Of a DNA stretch of 64,000 nt, positions 24,081 through 34,123 are shown in pieces. The position numbers and the translations under genes are program-made. The stretch comes from Agarophyton chilense. Lineage: Eukaryota > Rhodophyta > Florideophyceae > Gracilariales > Gracilariaceae. The notes beneath the pieces were generated by a model that did no database searches, was not told where the DNA came from, and was given only the letters and a program-made list of their open reading frames with translations. How positions within the stretch are numbered: position 1 is the stretch's first letter; every line of letters begins with the position of its first letter. The stretch lies in the NCBI GenBank assembly GCA_030374765.1, contig JARGXX010000031.1, positions 1 to 64,000 on the forward strand, written 5' to 3'.

Positions 24081-27000
24081 TCACGTAAAGTTCTCAATAC
24101 GCACCGAGATCCGCACGCCGCAACCGTAGGCGGCACCATCGTGACCTTCCTGCGCTCCAGGCGCGCCCGAAGCTGCGCGGTTCACGCGCTTGGCACCGCC
24201 GCGGTCGCTGCGGTTCCGCGAGAAGCCGCCTTCGTCGTCGCGCGCCGTGCGCTTCATGTCGAACCCTCTCTGTACCGCGTTTTGGATGCTTTTCTGCATC
24301 GCATTCATTGCTGCCTGCTGCACCATTCGCGCCATGCCGTCCGGTCCGCAGAAAAACACCCCGATCACCGTCCCACTCTTCGACCGCTCCACCAGGTTGG
24401 TGAACACCTCTTCCCAGTCCGGTCGTGCGTACGTCGTTTTTAGCGGAATCTTCTCGTAGTCCATCATCCACGGCTCGTACTTGGCGCCGTGTCGCGTGAT
24501 GAAGCGATGCAATCGCACAATGTTCGAGTCCGTCAGTGGCAATAGCTCGTCGATCAGCCATGCATCGTCTTGATACGTCTTGCTCACCCAAATAAAGTCC
24601 AGCGACTTGGTGCGTGCGTGCGACGGCTTAAAGTACTGCGCAAGGATCACGCGAGACCCAATCGTACGTCCGATCCGCCATAGCAAGAACAAGCTCAGCA
24701 CCGGCCACACAACAACAACCAGTAGCACTGAAATATGTTCTATGTCCTTTCCTACTCCTGCAAAGTTGAGAATGTGCAACAATACACTTCCGGTCATGAG
24801 CGGCACCAACACAAACAGGTCGAACGAGTTACCCAATCCATCAGTGATGAAGTTGCTCAACCCATGCATGTAAATTTCCAGCAAGATCGCTCCAGTAACT
24901 GGTACGGCGAGCACTGTCGCAAGAATCACATCAATGGCATTAAATGGCGTCGTCTCAAACACACCAAGACCAGTTTGGTCCAGTTCAAAGTGCTTGCAAA
25001 CAGCCCCGATACATACAACCGCAAATCGCACCAGCATCACCCACAACAGCGCCCAATTCACAGTTACAGTATGCAGATAAAACAGAAGACGATCCTGCCA
25101 GAACGCCGCCTCGACCGCATCATCCATGAGGTTCATCGACGCCTTTGCCATGCTGGAACGGAGCTTCTTTTGCTCTGCAGCGTACAAGTACCGCATCATT
25201 GCACCAGGACCGAAACTCATACCGAGCAGGTTGAGCGCGTTGGACGGAGTTTGATGCTCTGCCATCAGGTCGTCCTCGTAGTCCCATTCGCCGGCTTCCA
25301 GATCCATCGGATCCAACGCAAAGCTATCATGCACGACGCCACGACCCACACCATCTGCCGCGCGTGTGCTCTGCACTTCGTCATCGTCGTCAAATAGCGC
25401 CTGGTTGGAATCGTATTCCTTGACGATTTCAAAGGTTTGGTGTTGTTTGGTTGGTGAGACCGCCGCTTCAGGCGTTGGAGTCACCCTGCGGTCCGGGATG
25501 GGTGCATCCGGGTTACCAAGTTCTTCATCATAATCGTCAGGTCGCGCATACATATCTTCTTCTTCGCTCTCCAAAAATCGTTTCAGATCGTCATCACCAG
25601 AGCTTCCATGAGCTCCTGGGATTGCAAGAGCAATGTTGTCACGAGATGGAATCAACAAGTTTTCATTGGGTGAGTTGACCCTCGGCGACAGAGTTGGGGA
25701 CATAGGATCGCCCGAATCTTGCGAAGAGCTCACGTTTGAACCAAAAGCGGGACCGTGCGGTTGGTTTGCACGCTGTTCTTTAACGATCAACCCAACGCTA
25801 TCATTGGTTTGAGTGGACGGTGATCGAGTACCAGAAGTGTACTTTTCAAATTGACCGGAAGCCGATCGCGAAACAGGATTAGAAGCACGAGAATCAAACC
25901 GTGCAAGTCGCCCTGAGGCAGAGCGAGACATGTTCCTCGACCCACTTTTCGAAATGGCCCTGGAGAAGTTCCGTGACATGTTAGGAAAGTTTGAGGTGGA
26001 TTGATTGCGAGATATACGCCGCGATGCATCGCGCGACCGTTGTTGGGAGCTACCAAAGCCCGACTTGTGTGGCGGAGTGGCTGGTACGGATGGAGTTCCG
26101 CGCACACTCTGATTGCGAGTGAAGGCGGCGGAGACAGAGTTGGAGCAGAAATCGGCACCGCGCCGTGTGTGGTTGAGAATCAAATAATGAGCGTATTTCA
26201 CGATTGAAGAGAACGGGGTGGCACCTATTCCGCCACTAATGCACACGACGTGTTCGTACTGGTTCACGTGCTGCGCAGGTGCGCCGTAGGGACCGCGGAC
26301 GTGAATGAACATGTCCTCCCAGTTTCCCTGTCTTTCTTTAAAGAGATCGTAAAGTTTTCGAGTCCAGTCTCCATTGACTTTGATGAAGAAAAGCATTTCG
26401 TTTTCGTGAGGAGATGAGGCGATTGTGAAAGGGTGCCATTCCAATTGGCTCACAAGTGGCACTTTGATGTCGCAGTACTGTCCGGCGAGATAGGTAAATG
26501 TCCGCGGCACGCGAAGACAAACGGTGTCTGATCCCTTGAGCACGGCAGAATCTCGAGCAATAGAAAGACGCGATCCTTCTTCGCGATACAGACGGTAGAG
26601 GCGATCAAGGATGTAAATACTAAGTGGGGCAATAATGTACATCCACGTATTGAGCGAACCGTGGTGCGAGCCGTGAACGATGAGCAATACGAAGAAGAGA
26701 ACACAGCCAATACTGTGTACCCAGTAAAAAGTCTCAAAGGTGCGTCTGCGCACTCGTTTGAGCGCAGTAAATTTCATGGAGAGCATGATGACAGTGAGAA
26801 AAGAGCCGGTAATAGCCAAAGATATGGTACCGTAGAATCCAAAAGTGAATTCACGTTGAGAGCTATAGCGAACAATGTGGCCCAGGACGTGCAGAATGGT
26901 GGCAAAGGTAAGTCCGTTGCCAACGAGCGAATGAAAGGCGGGCATAGCTTTGTCAAACGGAACGATCATATTGAGAATGGTACCACGCAGGAAAGTCATT

Positions 27001-27260
27001 AGGGAACGTGAGGCGACGAAAATGATTAGGGCTGAGTTAAGATTTAGCAAGGCGCCGCCGCCTCGGGCGACGGCGTAGGCGGCCTGTTCGTGGAAGGGAT
27101 CTTTGGCGGAAAGCCTCCATGATGGAGCGGCGCCAGCGAAGAAGCAGATGATGTTGACAAGGACGTAGAGAAAGATGAAAGTGAGTTGAAAGCCATCATG
27201 CTGCAATGCAGGTTCCACGCGGGCGAGAGAACGTTTGATGGAAGTATTCAAGGAGCGCAT
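24081..27260 (-). CDS. rboh: NADPH oxidase (Rboh/NOX) with an inserted four-helix voltage-sensor-like domain
   Basis: 1059 residues, one exon. It moves electrons from cytosolic NADPH through FAD and two hemes to O2, making superoxide outside. There is no EF hand: TM1 starts at ~24. Heme ligands fit H110/H124 and H182/H196. The FAD site is HPFTIASSP (276-284). The NADPH site is split: GGIGATP (343-349), then an insert, then a strand from 887 and CGPDG (971-975). The C-terminus IENF resembles the NOX tail. The insert (~365-886) has a Ser/Arg-rich linker (375-480), an acidic stretch (555-670) and four hydrophobic segments: ~736-755, 774-798, 813-832 and 843-861. Segments 2-4 carry E795, N811-x-F-D814 and W861-R-I-G-R865, as in voltage-sensor S2, S3 and S4. 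As I recall, extra helices at this place are described for red algal NOX; the voltage-sensor reading is mine. Confidence 0.93.
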   Translation of the reverse strand: MRSLNTSIKRSLARVEPALQHDGFQLTFIFLYVLVNIICFFAGAAPSWRLSAKDPFHEQAAYAVARGGGALLNLNSALIIFVASRSLMTFLRGTILNMIVPFDKAMPAFHSLVGNGLTFATILHVLGHIVRYSSQREFTFGFYGTISLAITGSFLTVIMLSMKFTALKRVRRRTFETFYWVHSIGCVLFFVLLIVHGSHHGSLNTWMYIIAPLSIYILDRLYRLYREEGSRLSIARDSAVLKGSDTVCLRVPRTFTYLAGQYCDIKVPLVSQLEWHPFTIASSPHENEMLFFIKVNGDWTRKLYDLFKERQGNWEDMFIHVRGPYGAPAQHVNQYEHVVCISGGIGATPFSSIVKYAHYLILNHTRRGADFCSNSVSAAFTRNQSVRGTPSVPATPPHKSGFGSSQQRSRDASRRISRNQSTSNFPNMSRNFSRAISKSGSRNMSRSASGRLARFDSRASNPVSRSASGQFEKYTSGTRSPSTQTNDSVGLIVKEQRANQPHGPAFGSNVSSSQDSGDPMSPTLSPRVNSPNENLLIPSRDNIALAIPGAHGSSGDDDLKRFLESEEEDMYARPDDYDEELGNPDAPIPDRRVTPTPEAAVSPTKQHQTFEIVKEYDSNQALFDDDDEVQSTRAADGVGRGVVHDSFALDPMDLEAGEWDYEDDLMAEHQTPSNALNLLGMSFGPGAMMRYLYAAEQKKLRSSMAKASMNLMDDAVEAAFWQDRLLFYLHTVTVNWALLWVMLVRFAVVCIGAVCKHFELDQTGLGVFETTPFNAIDVILATVLAVPVTGAILLEIYMHGLSNFITDGLGNSFDLFVLVPLMTGSVLLHILNFAGVGKDIEHISVLLVVVVWPVLSLFLLWRIGRTIGSRVILAQYFKPSHARTKSLDFIWVSKTYQDDAWLIDELLPLTDSNIVRLHRFITRHGAKYEPWMMDYEKIPLKTTYARPDWEEVFTNLVERSKSGTVIGVFFCGPDGMARMVQQAAMNAMQKSIQNAVQRGFDMKRTARDDEGGFSRNRSDRGGAKRVNRAASGAPGAQEGHDGAAYGCGVRISVRIENFT

Positions 27261-27926
27261 ATCGTAACATGAAAACGGCGGTGCGTGAGAAGCAGCACGC
27301 CAGCGTTAGAAGCGTCGGATATACCGAAGCAGACAGCGGAGGGGGGGGGAAGGGAGCAGGCGAGACGAAGAACGGCGGAAAAAAAAAGTGCGCGATGCCG
27401 ATGTGGGAACGGCAAGTGTGGAAAGGGGAGCGGTGTGAGGGGGTGCGAAGGTTGTTGTTTGTGCGAAGCGGGGCGTACGATTGCGCACTGGCGCCACGCT
27501 GCACGGCTGACAGATTGCGGCGTGACGACGTGAGCACGCCCCACGTGGCGCTCGGCCGAGCGCCCGAAGTCTGCATCGATCTCGTGCGACGCCAAACTCG
27601 CACTCATCCGGCATGGCGGAGAGAGTGCGGGAATATAACGCGCGTGACACACGTGGCCGCGTGGGTTTCTTTTATTGGGTGGTTGTTGTAGACGCGCGCG
27701 CTGATTGGCGACATTGCGGTGGCGGATGGGACGCGAAGGGCGAAGGGCGCGTGCATGAAGGCGTTTGGCTGCGCTGTTTGGGGACCGCTTAAGGCATTTT
27801 TTACAGTTTGCGACGACAGCGCCCTTGACGGCGCGTGACGAATGCCGAACTGTCGTGGCGCTTTGCGAGTGCGCGTTGCCATGGGCAATGAGCACGCCTG
27901 GCAATGAGACGCTCGTCGCCTCATCA

Positions 27927-28018
27927 GGCGCTTGGCGTTAGGCGCTGGGCGTTGGGCGCTGGGCGTTGGGCGCTGGGCGTTGGGCGCTGGGCGTTGGGCG
28001 CTGGGCGTTGGGCGCTGG
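27927..28018. repeat. 14-bp minisatellite, about 6.5 copies
   Basis: Unit GGCGCTGGGCGTTG. One variant copy at 27927-27940, exact copies from 27941 to 28010, then a partial copy. It sits directly before the ACGACGGTACA motif in the shared upstream region. Confidence 0.93.
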
Positions 28019-28021
28019 TTT

Positions 28022-28032
28022 ACGACGGTACA
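28022..28032. promoter_or_regulatory. ACGACGGTACA motif, copy 2
   Basis: Second exact copy, at the edge of the minisatellite and about 500-600 bases upstream of the MDR gene. A TACTGTACAGTA palindrome follows at 28199-28210. Confidence 0.3.
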
Positions 28033-28198
28033 TATGATACAGAGTGGCGCGCTTTCGTGGATAGCGCTCAAGTGGGCGTGCGCAACTCGCCGGTGCGCCC
28101 CGCTGCCGAAAAGTTCTCGACCAACCCCAACGCAAAGTGCAGTTTGGCCGTGTCGTCGCGTGCAGTTTCGCTCCCCGAAACGAAACGTAAGCACTAGC

Positions 28199-28210
28199 TA
28201 CTGTACAGTA
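28199..28210. promoter_or_regulatory. 12-bp perfect palindrome TACTGTACAGTA
   Basis: Self-complementary site in the head-to-head region. TACTGTA/TACAGTA heptamers recur in the noncoding DNA of this window, including beside two other ACGACGGTACA copies. It could bind a dimeric regulator; inference only. Confidence 0.3.
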
Positions 28211-28615
28211 TATCAACGGTATCCACCAGTTATTCTCTGCAGTTGAACGAAACGCAGCCGCTTCCACTCGTAGCACAGAACAAACGCCCCCCCAATCCGG
28301 CGCTGCACACGCTGCGCACACGTGTCCACGCATCAACGGCAGCGCCACCTGCATGGCACGACATGGCACCCACTGCAACCGGCTGCCACTCGCCGTCGGT
28401 CTTCGTTGCCCACGTCCGCTCCCCGCTTCACCATCGTCGCTAACTCGCGAGCGTAAGAGCCCAGGCGCCACCCTCAAGCCCGTCATGCCGTCCCATCGTC
28501 GTTCATACCGCTTCTTCTACCCGCCATGAACCAACTTGCTTCGCGTTCGCACGCCATGTTTCCGTTGGAAGCGCTCCCGTCGGAAACCCCCCAGTGCGCG
28601 AGGCCCCCGCCCACG

Positions 28616-29566
28616 ATGAATGCTCTTTTTCTTACGCGCGACACCAACCGCTATTTCAAGGTTCTGGCGGGCTTGGTGCCGGTGCCGCCTGCCGAAGAAC
28701 ACCATCTGCTCATCGAGGTCAAGGCTTCTGCCGTCAGTTTACGCGACGTCGCCATTTGCAAGGCCTTGAGGTCTTTGCCCGGTAAGCGCCATGCATTGCG
28801 CGCTCCAGTGCCGGGCTGCGCGCTAGCGGGCATCGTGCGTCGCGCCCCACCTCAATCCGATTTCAAATGCGGCCAGACCGTGGCCGCGCTTACCAGGTTT
28901 GGAGGTGGCTTTGGCGCCTATGCCACCCTCAAGCCATCTGAATGTTGGAAAACCAACCTGTCTTTTGCGGATGCTGCTGTCACGGCAGGTGCAGCCTCTG
29001 CTGCTTTCCAGGCTGTTCGCGCCGCTGGAGTCAAAGTTGGTGACACCGTTGCTGTTGCGGGTGTGCTTACTGCTACTGGCGCTCTCATCGCCCAGACTTG
29101 TCGTCTGGTCTATGGAGCCAAAGTTATCGCGGGAGTCCATGGGTTTGATCAGATGAAGGCCGCTTCGAGCTATGCCGACTTTGTCATAGATCGAAAAGTG
29201 GAAAAGGTCACTTCCAAAATCGAGAACGTCACTGTTGATGTTGTGTTTGACGTCGAAGGACGACTGGAGCAGCTGTGTCGCATTGTAAAGAAGGGCGGTA
29301 TCGTAATCCGTGTTCTTTCTTCCGCTGAAATAGTGCGCGAAAAAGAAGCCAAACGTGTTCGTCGCACATGTCAGAAGAAAAATATAACACTTCGGCGCAT
29401 TGAGGGATGCATTGATTCGAAGGCTGTGGAGAGCACAAAAAAACTGCTTGACACTTTGCAATTGTCAGCGCCGAGTGGTCCTGCATTTGGCTTGAAGCAG
29501 TGGGGCCCTGCTCTGCGAACTGCAGAACAAGGGGTTGATGTTGGAGCTGTGCTTCTGCTTCATTGA
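28616..29566 (+). CDS. Quinone-oxidoreductase-like MDR family protein
   Basis: 316 residues from Met at 28616, where the typical MDR start (MNALFLTRDTNRYFKV) begins. The frame is open from an earlier, well-placed ATG at 28526, which would add 30 residues and possibly a targeting peptide. It has the GroES-like N-domain (about 1-120, VKASAVSLRDVAICKAL) and a Rossmann half (about 125-270). There are no structural-zinc cysteines, so it belongs with zinc-free quinone oxidoreductases or enoyl reductases. The nucleotide loop reads VAGVLTATG, which departs from the usual AxxGGVG pattern, so cofactor binding is less certain. Probable role: NADPH-dependent reduction of quinones or reactive carbonyls. 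Head-to-head with the NADPH oxidase. Confidence 0.72.
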   Translation: MNALFLTRDTNRYFKVLAGLVPVPPAEEHHLLIEVKASAVSLRDVAICKALRSLPGKRHALRAPVPGCALAGIVRRAPPQSDFKCGQTVAALTRFGGGFGAYATLKPSECWKTNLSFADAAVTAGAASAAFQAVRAAGVKVGDTVAVAGVLTATGALIAQTCRLVYGAKVIAGVHGFDQMKAASSYADFVIDRKVEKVTSKIENVTVDVVFDVEGRLEQLCRIVKKGGIVIRVLSSAEIVREKEAKRVRRTCQKKNITLRRIEGCIDSKAVESTKKLLDTLQLSAPSGPAFGLKQWGPALRTAEQGVDVGAVLLLH

Positions 29567-32369
29567 TTGCTGCTGTTCTTAACTCTTCCTCCCTGCAATT
29601 AATTTTTGTATCGCTTCGTTTGTGTCTAATGCACTCTGTCTGTGTTGAACTTTTCGGTCTTGTATCGACGTAAGCCGGTCTGCCATTAGTTTTGGGAGCT
29701 CACATGAATGATGGTCGTGCGTTTCTCGCCCAACATGCCTGTGCAACACGTGTATCGACTCGGGTCAGCCTTGTACGCCGCCGACCGACACCAGTATGAT
29801 CTCACTGTACTGCGCGCAGCTGCCTTTATGCACCGAAGTCGTATCCAGTACCCAGGCAAGTTTGGGTGTATGAAATACATGTTAACAAGTCCATAGAGAG
29901 CAAGTACAGAATTGTGTAGCGCCGGCCAGTGCTCAATATGACTATACCTTCCTTCGTATGTATATATGTAACATCATTTTAACTTACACGCCCCCTGTTC
30001 CGCTGTTATGTTATGGCTGCCTCGAGCTCGCGCGGAGTTGCACCAGTGATAACTTGTTTTAATATCACATCGACCAGTCACACTCGGGACGAAAATCTGC
30101 ACGGCTTGTCCAGAATTGCGGAATCCTAGCGATAAGATTGGACCTGAACGATTCTGGTGGCGCGAGAACTGTTGGCCAAGCAATGTTTTCTTCCTATCTC
30201 CGGCGCTCTCTAGAGAATATGCGTTCTTAATCAGGTTTGTCACGAGCTGCTCATTTTGAATTGCACGTGTGTTTTTCGGACATTGCTGGCGCGTGTTGCA
30301 AGTGCGCCACCTGGAATCCTGTGGTGGGACCTGGCGCTGCTCGGCGAGCTCAGTGTGTGAACCAGCCGGATTGCTCGTAATGCAAGTGACGACTGTCCGG
30401 TCCCGGTCTTGGAAGTAGATAGAAGGAGCGGACAGAGTGGATTATCTTCGTCCCTGTCTTCGCCGCGACTAGACTATCTCCTTACCGCGCACGATCGCAC
30501 ACTGTAGCGCGGTGTTCTTCAGTGTCATCATCATTGCTTCTGAAAAGCTCATCACGCGAGTGGAATGATTTGCATATGCTGTCGACATATGGAATCAAGT
30601 TCTGACCACTGTTTTGCTTTCTGTACACCGCTCTAACAGCAATCTCGAAAACCTGTATGAGCAGTGTTTAGCAACGCCAATGAGGATGTGGATTGTTTCC
30701 TAATCAAACTCAGGTGGGGGTAAGTTGTGGCCCCTGGTCAAACCCACAAACCAGAGCGTGACAAAGAGACAACTCGTGTGCATTGGCTTTTTAAACATAG
30801 ATGCAGATTTCTTGTCATTTAGTCGTTACCTATTTGCGAATCACTATCATGACTGGCTCTGGCCCCATAGCTATTGCAGTGCGGTGAAGTATTTTCACCA
30901 ATCTTCAGCATCCGCCCAAATTTGGTATATGACCTTACTCCTCCCTTTCTCTTCACTACGAGCTACAAATAGTACGAGCTGTTCACCAGCTCGAAGATTC
31001 CGGCCACGATTCGTCATGAACAGTGATGAGCATTACACCTTTTTCTTTCTGTATAGCACACACACCAACCTTACTCTCTCGTTGCGCTGTACTCTTCCCA
31101 ACATGATTCGTTGATGGGGAAACACAAAGCTCCTAATCCCAATAGTATCGGTTGCCATTCCTTCTTGTACCATCACTTCTGTTGATCCATTCTTAGTTTG
31201 CCAAACAGTTGTGGCTTTCAGCGATTCACGAGTTTATCGTTTCGATGGGTTCTAGGATGAAAAGGGTTAAGGGTTATCCTTTGTGGGTGTGAAGGTACTC
31301 TGGACACAATCTTTTACTTCTAAGAGTTTCAGAAAAAAAGTTCTGTTAAGGTTCCGATAAAGCCGGATTCCATTGGTCAGTGCTTGTCTCAAAAATTGGA
31401 GGAGTTAGGTGGGTTTTTAAGATATTCTACGCAGTACATGGTTCTATATGTCCACCTGAGGCTATTTTCCTCTTCTTTAAGGACGCGATCAACACGATCT
31501 TGTCGTCCATATTCAAGCGAACCACGGACTGCTCTAGTTGCTGTGGATAATACCACTAATGCGGAGAAATCAATGAAAGCTCTCTGGTTAGCTAATATGT
31601 TAAATCTTCTTAAGCCTCAATGTGCCCCTCTTCGCAACAATAACAGTAAAGAAAGAATCCACAAAATGACAGAGAGAATACAATGCATGTTCTGAATCGT
31701 TTCTCCAATTGACCTTTTGTCCAGTGCCCCTGTTTTGAAGTTCAAGGAAGTGAAAGACTCAGATCCAATACAGCATATTCCACACGAAACCCCCCTTTCG
31801 CTTACAATATAGGTTAGAGACATGGTTGCTAGTCGCGTCTTCCATTTGCTGTTCCACTATGTGCTTTTCTGTTCAGTAGAGGCCAGTGAACCACTAGGGG
31901 ATTGCGAGGAGAGTAATTCCTAACCTCAATTCAAAACCCTTGAAATAGTCAGAGCATGGTGTGTTTGTTCGCTTCTAATCCACAGAGTAACCCGTCTCCT
32001 TTGAGGTACACTTATCGTATGAAATATAGGTTCTAGGTTCTTAAACAAAGTATTACTTTCTTATCCCCCTCGAAATTGGAAACTGCTCTTCTGTAAAGGG
32101 GATCATAGTTAACAAAACTTCCGATGATTCAATCATAAGATCAAGACAACTGCTATTCTTCGCAGTTCTTCCACAGCATATACTCTGAATATCTCCTACT
32201 TACAAACGGGATGGTGTGGAATCAGATTCCGCCTAACGATACTTCCGGAAGTCGCTTCACTCAATGGCATCAATTAGCATGGATGCCTGTCCTGGGATTG
32301 TCCGGCGTACATCGATATCATTGTCTCTTGTGCACCCCTGATATTCTCGACAGAAGGGTAATCAAAACA
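29567..32369. other. Intergenic DNA, no gene seen
   Basis: About 2.8 kb between convergent genes. Only short frames unlike known proteins; no tRNA, rRNA or mobile-element signature noticed. Confidence 0.5.
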
Positions 32370-33137
32370 TCATGAAAACCATGCTCTCCACCCTGTGAAT
32401 CGATTGATTTGTTTTCTTGCTTCATCTATTCTCCCCGAAAGCTTGCCCCACATCTCCCAACACTGTTTGGCCGTATGAAACTGACGCAATCCCTCGTGGG
32501 CCTGAGCCTTCCATTTCCAAGCTGCAATGTTCTCCGGCTGCATTTCAATGGCCTTATTGACCAACAACAGAGCTCTTTCGTGTGCCGATATCTTGACCAA
32601 GGACTGAGCCCAGTTGCAAAGGATAGCTATCTTGTATTGTGAAACCCACTTATTCGAGGACAGTTTTGCAAATTTGAGGGAGTCAATAGCTCTTTCGTAA
32701 TGCTCACCGGCATTTGCTTCTGTCCCTTTCAACATGAGAAAATCACCTTTTTCCTTCTCAACAGCGGCTCGTAGTATCTCCTCATTCACATCGAACTTCA
32801 ACCGCTTCAAGAGTTTGACTGCCTGCTCCACGGAATCAATATGTTTTTCAATAGAAACGCGGACAGAATCATGTGTCTCCACAGCGACATTTGGACCGTT
32901 TCCACATTCACCGAGACACCCAGTTGGTTCTATTGAAGCCTCAACGCTAGAGACAAGAGCTCGCATTGTTGACAGAAGTGAATTTCCTCGGCATGTTGAA
33001 CTGGTGCACACCCATACCTTTACCAGACCCTCCTCCTCACTGCGAGAACAAAGAGTGGGGGGAAAGCGGCGACGATTAATACTCCATCGGTGTCGTCCCT
33101 CGCTTCGCAGAGCAAGTGCATTGATGAAGGCCATCAT
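32370..33137 (-). CDS. Thioredoxin-like [2Fe-2S] ferredoxin fused to TPR domain
   Basis: 255 residues from the ATG at 33137. This start gives a basic, Arg-rich leader (about 1-30) typical of organelle targeting; the frame is open further upstream to 33227. Residues 38-95 form a thioredoxin-fold [2Fe-2S] ferredoxin domain with C44-x4-C49 and C74-x3-C78, the spacing of NuoE-type and Aquifex-type ferredoxins. Residues about 110-240 are helical TPR-like repeats (for example LVNKAIEMQPENIAAWKWKAQAHEGLRQF, read in pieces), a protein-binding scaffold. Likely an electron carrier or Fe-S assembly helper docked to a partner in plastid or mitochondrion. The domains are clear; partner and compartment are inferred. 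Confidence 0.8.
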   Translation of the reverse strand: MMAFINALALRSEGRHRWSINRRRFPPTLCSRSEEEGLVKVWVCTSSTCRGNSLLSTMRALVSSVEASIEPTGCLGECGNGPNVAVETHDSVRVSIEKHIDSVEQAVKLLKRLKFDVNEEILRAAVEKEKGDFLMLKGTEANAGEHYERAIDSLKFAKLSSNKWVSQYKIAILCNWAQSLVKISAHERALLLVNKAIEMQPENIAAWKWKAQAHEGLRQFHTAKQCWEMWGKLSGRIDEARKQINRFTGWRAWFS

Positions 33138-34123
33138 CCTCACAATGCGATATGGAATCTGAATCTGCAATCCTGAGCAGAGTAAAGAGTGCCCCGGGAT
33201 ATTTTCAGTACCTTTACGACGGTACAATACCTGCAGGACGAAGGTTGTGGGACATTCCTGACTGCTTCCTTTGACAGCCTAACCCTTACAGTTCGGTTGT
33301 CAAAACTTTACTGTAGAAAGCGGGAGGGATATGCTCACTCCGTAGGCTTTTTATTGGTAAGATAATTACTGTACTTGTTTTCATGTTCTGTACAAAATAT
33401 GCCGTCAGAATCCGAAGCAAATCAAGTATTTCGTAAAGCCTCCCTTTCCACGAGGCCCAATGTTACCGAGTACAAGAAAGTCTACCATCAGAGCGATGTC
33501 CTTTCACGAGCAGATTTTTCTTCCTCCAGAGAAAGGAGCAACCTTGGGAGCCCGTCTAATAATCTTAGTGGGCCCGAGAAATTCGCTTTCCCGTGCTGTA
33601 TCTGTCGTGGAACAAACGAATCGAAGTGAAATGAGGAAGCAGCTGCATTTCCAACGGAAGCCAAGATCTAGAACAAACACGACGAAGTCGTCAAAATTGA
33701 CGAAGATGACGCCAGTCGTACAACTCAACTGTTGCGGTATCTTCACGTCGGGGAAAGGCGGCCAGCTATCAAATCTAAAGCTGTAAATTGAAGCCGTAAT
33801 CTATCTTTCAAAGAGACAATTCGACGAAGGCCGCAGCAGTTCTTAGCCTTGATGAAGAGCGAAAAATTACATTTAAAACGGCTTTTCTTTGATTCAACAA
33901 GAGAATCGAAGTCCATTATGCATGAAGAAAAGAAGAAATCTTCGTTTATGCAACAAATTTTGGGGAAAGGCATGGCTTGCCTTTCTTAGTTGCACTAAGT
34001 GTTCATAGCGGATCGTATGTGAATCATCAATCATCAACCACCGATGCCCAACAATGAATGACAAATAGGCATATGAGCCACCCTTCGTATCCACTACAAA
34101 CGGTTCTGCTCTTAAGAACAAAA
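33138..34123. other. Upstream region and unassigned DNA
   Basis: Holds the presumed promoter of the ferredoxin/TPR gene with the ACGACGGTACA motif. Two short plus-strand frames (33375-33629 and 33460-33786) begin just downstream in divergent orientation, but they overlap each other and match no family I know. The rest leads into repeat copy 2. Confidence 0.4.
33216..33226. promoter_or_regulatory. ACGACGGTACA motif, copy 3
   Basis: Third exact copy, 79-89 bases upstream of the start codon chosen for the ferredoxin/TPR gene. This is the copy best placed to be a promoter element. Confidence 0.4.

Larger units (their letters stand above)
27261..28615. promoter_or_regulatory. Head-to-head promoter region, NADPH oxidase and MDR genes
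   Basis: About 1.3 kb of GC-rich DNA between two outward-facing genes. It contains a 14-bp minisatellite (27927-28018), the ACGACGGTACA motif (28022-28032) and a perfect 12-bp palindrome TACTGTACAGTA (28199-28210). Long minus-strand frames across it are low-complexity and owe their length to the GC-rich repeat. Shared control of the two redox genes is possible but unproven. Confidence 0.45.

Noticed and set aside
24735..25397. 220-codon plus-strand frame
   Set aside because: Antisense shadow of the NADPH oxidase gene, which has clear domains.
23767..28018. Minisatellites as possible CRISPR arrays
   Set aside because: Units are 12 and 14 bases, directly adjacent with no spacers, in a eukaryotic context.
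27248..28486. Several 100-220 codon frames in the NOX/MDR intergenic region
   Set aside because: They overlap one another on both strands, are GC-driven, and run through the 14-bp minisatellite.
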